Positions 6,286-7,266 of a DNA stretch of 7,266 nucleotides are shown here, piece by piece. This DNA is from Lysobacteraceae bacterium. GTDB lineage: Bacteria; Pseudomonadota; Gammaproteobacteria; Xanthomonadales; Xanthomonadaceae. The notes under the pieces are model-generated. The model was not told the DNA's origin. It ran no database searches and was given only the letters and a program-made list of their open reading frames with translations. Each line of letters begins with the position of its first letter. Position 1 is the first letter of the stretch. A program made the translations under genes and the position numbers. The stretch lies in NCBI GenBank assembly GCA_003449515.1, contig DMHI01000078.1:1-7266 (forward strand), read 5' to 3'.

Positions 6286-7266
6286 TCAGTACTTGCGTGC
6301 CTTGGGCGGGATCGACTGCACGGCGTCGGTCTGGGTGTTCAGGTGCACCGGCCGGTAGTCGATGCGCGTGTCGCCCTTCTCGTCGATCCAGCACAGCGTG
6401 TGCTTCATCCACTCGGCGTCGTTGCGCTCGGCGAAGTCCTCGCGGGCGTGCGCACCGCGCGACTCCTTGCGGTTCTCCGCCGACACCATCGTGACCACCG
6501 CCTGCGCCAGCAGGTTCTGCAGCTCCAGCGTCTCGATGAGGTCGGAGTTCCAGACCAATGAGCGATCCGTCACCTTCACGTCGGCGAAGGACGCGTGGGC
6601 CTCGCGGATTTTCTTGACGCCCTGCTGCAGCGTTTCGCCGGTGCGGAACACCGCGGCGTCGTTCTGCATGATGCGCTGCATGTTCAGGCGGATGTCGGCC
6701 GTCGGCGTGCCGCCCTTGGCGAAGCGCAGCGTGTCGAGGTTGGCGAGCGACTTGTCCAGCGCACTTGATGCGAGGCGCTTGTGCGGCTGGCCCGGCTTGA
6801 TCGTCTCGGCGCAGCGGTTGGCCACCGCGCGGCCGAACACCACGAGGTCGAGCAGCGAGTTGGAGCCCAGGCGGTTGGCGCCGTGCACCGACACGCAGGC
6901 CGCCTCGCCGATCGAGTACAGGCCCGGCACGACCGAATCCGGGTTGCCGTGTTTAAGCGTGACGACTTCGCCGTGGTAGTTGGTCTGCAGGCCGCCCATG
7001 TTGTAGTGCACCGTCGGCAGCACCGGGATCGGCTGCTTCTCGACGTCCACACCGGCGAAGATCTTCGCCGTCTCCGCAATGCCCGGCAGGCGCTCGTGGA
7101 TGACCTTCGGATCGAGGTGGGTCAGGTCGAGGTGGATGTGGTCGCCGTTCGCGCCCACGCCGCGGCCTTCGCGGATCTCGATGGTCATGGAGCGGCTGAC
7201 CATGTCGCGCGGCGCAAGGTCCTTCACGCTCGGCGCGTAGCGCTCCATGAAGCGCTCGCCCTGCGC
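6286..7266 (-). CDS. sdhA: Succinate dehydrogenase flavoprotein subunit, C-terminal part (5' end outside window)
   Basis: This is the catalytic, FAD-carrying subunit of respiratory complex II. It oxidises succinate to fumarate on the cytoplasmic face of the inner membrane and passes electrons to SdhB. The frame is open from the right edge to a TGA at 6288-6286, giving 326 residues. The family is about 590 long, so the N-terminal FAD-binding half is missing from the window. Visible landmarks, numbered from the window edge: RDMVSRS at 20-26 with the conserved active-site arginine region, EIREGRG just after it, LPTVHYNMGG around 84-92 with a conserved histidine at 87, and the FAD/dicarboxylate-contacting stretch HGANRLGSNSLLDL at about 128-141. 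The C-terminus is the usual basic tail ending KARKY. No frameshift or missing key residue is seen. The next gene starts one base after the stop (TGACATG), which suggests translational coupling. Identification is from recalled family motifs and is very secure. Confidence 0.97.
   Translation of the reverse strand, partial: AQGERFMERYAPSVKDLAPRDMVSRSMTIEIREGRGVGANGDHIHLDLTHLDPKVIHERLPGIAETAKIFAGVDVEKQPIPVLPTVHYNMGGLQTNYHGEVVTLKHGNPDSVVPGLYSIGEAACVSVHGANRLGSNSLLDLVVFGRAVANRCAETIKPGQPHKRLASSALDKSLANLDTLRFAKGGTPTADIRLNMQRIMQNDAAVFRTGETLQQGVKKIREAHASFADVKVTDRSLVWNSDLIETLELQNLLAQAVVTMVSAENRKESRGAHAREDFAERNDAEWMKHTLCWIDEKGDTRIDYRPVHLNTQTDAVQSIPPKARKY

Overview
This is a very GC-rich stretch (by eye about 70% G+C, with strong G/C bias at third codon positions). 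All nine supported genes lie on the minus strand, packed head to tail, and read from the right edge of the window to the left. The gene order is that of a gammaproteobacterium, most likely Xanthomonadaceae (Lysobacteraceae). It runs: succinate dehydrogenase genes with small genes inserted between them, then sdhE and ygfX, then one lolC-type permease gene with lolD, then comEC. The taxonomic call is inference from gene order and composition; no marker gene is present.

In transcription order the window holds the following. (1) The C-terminal half of sdhA (7266-6286, 5' end outside the window). (2) A 122-residue membrane protein of probable Mpo1/DUF962 type (6284-5916). (3) sdhB, complete (5902-5114). 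(4) A 63-residue two-helix membrane protein of unknown function (5083-4892). (5) sdhE, the SdhA flavinylation factor (4848-4594). (6) A ygfX/cptA-like membrane protein with a TTG start (4634-4134). (7) lolC/lolF (4131-2887). (8) lolD (2882-2196). (9) comEC, 731 codons visible, running off the left edge (2194-1). The comEC frame has no stop inside the window, and most of its length is overlapped by long spurious frames on the other strand.

Gaps between genes are at most 43 bases, and several junctions overlap or are separated by only 1-4 bases. No promoter or terminator can be supported, and no stretch longer than 43 bases lacks a gene. The likely reading is one long transcript, or a few overlapping ones. 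It would serve three jobs: respiration (SdhA, SdhB, and SdhE, which attaches FAD to SdhA), lipoprotein release from the inner membrane (LolC/LolD), and uptake of transforming DNA (ComEC).

Most of the content is conserved housekeeping. The points worth a second look are: (a) the ComEC C-terminal domain has lost every metal ligand of its metallo-beta-lactamase-like fold; (b) a 4-base tandem duplication at the start of the small gene between sdhB and sdhE may hide a frameshift or an altered start; (c) a histidine-bearing Mpo1-like membrane protein sits inside the sdh operon; (d) ygfX starts at a TTG inside sdhE, preceded by a strong ribosome binding site. I see no mobile element, CRISPR array, RNA gene or defence system here.
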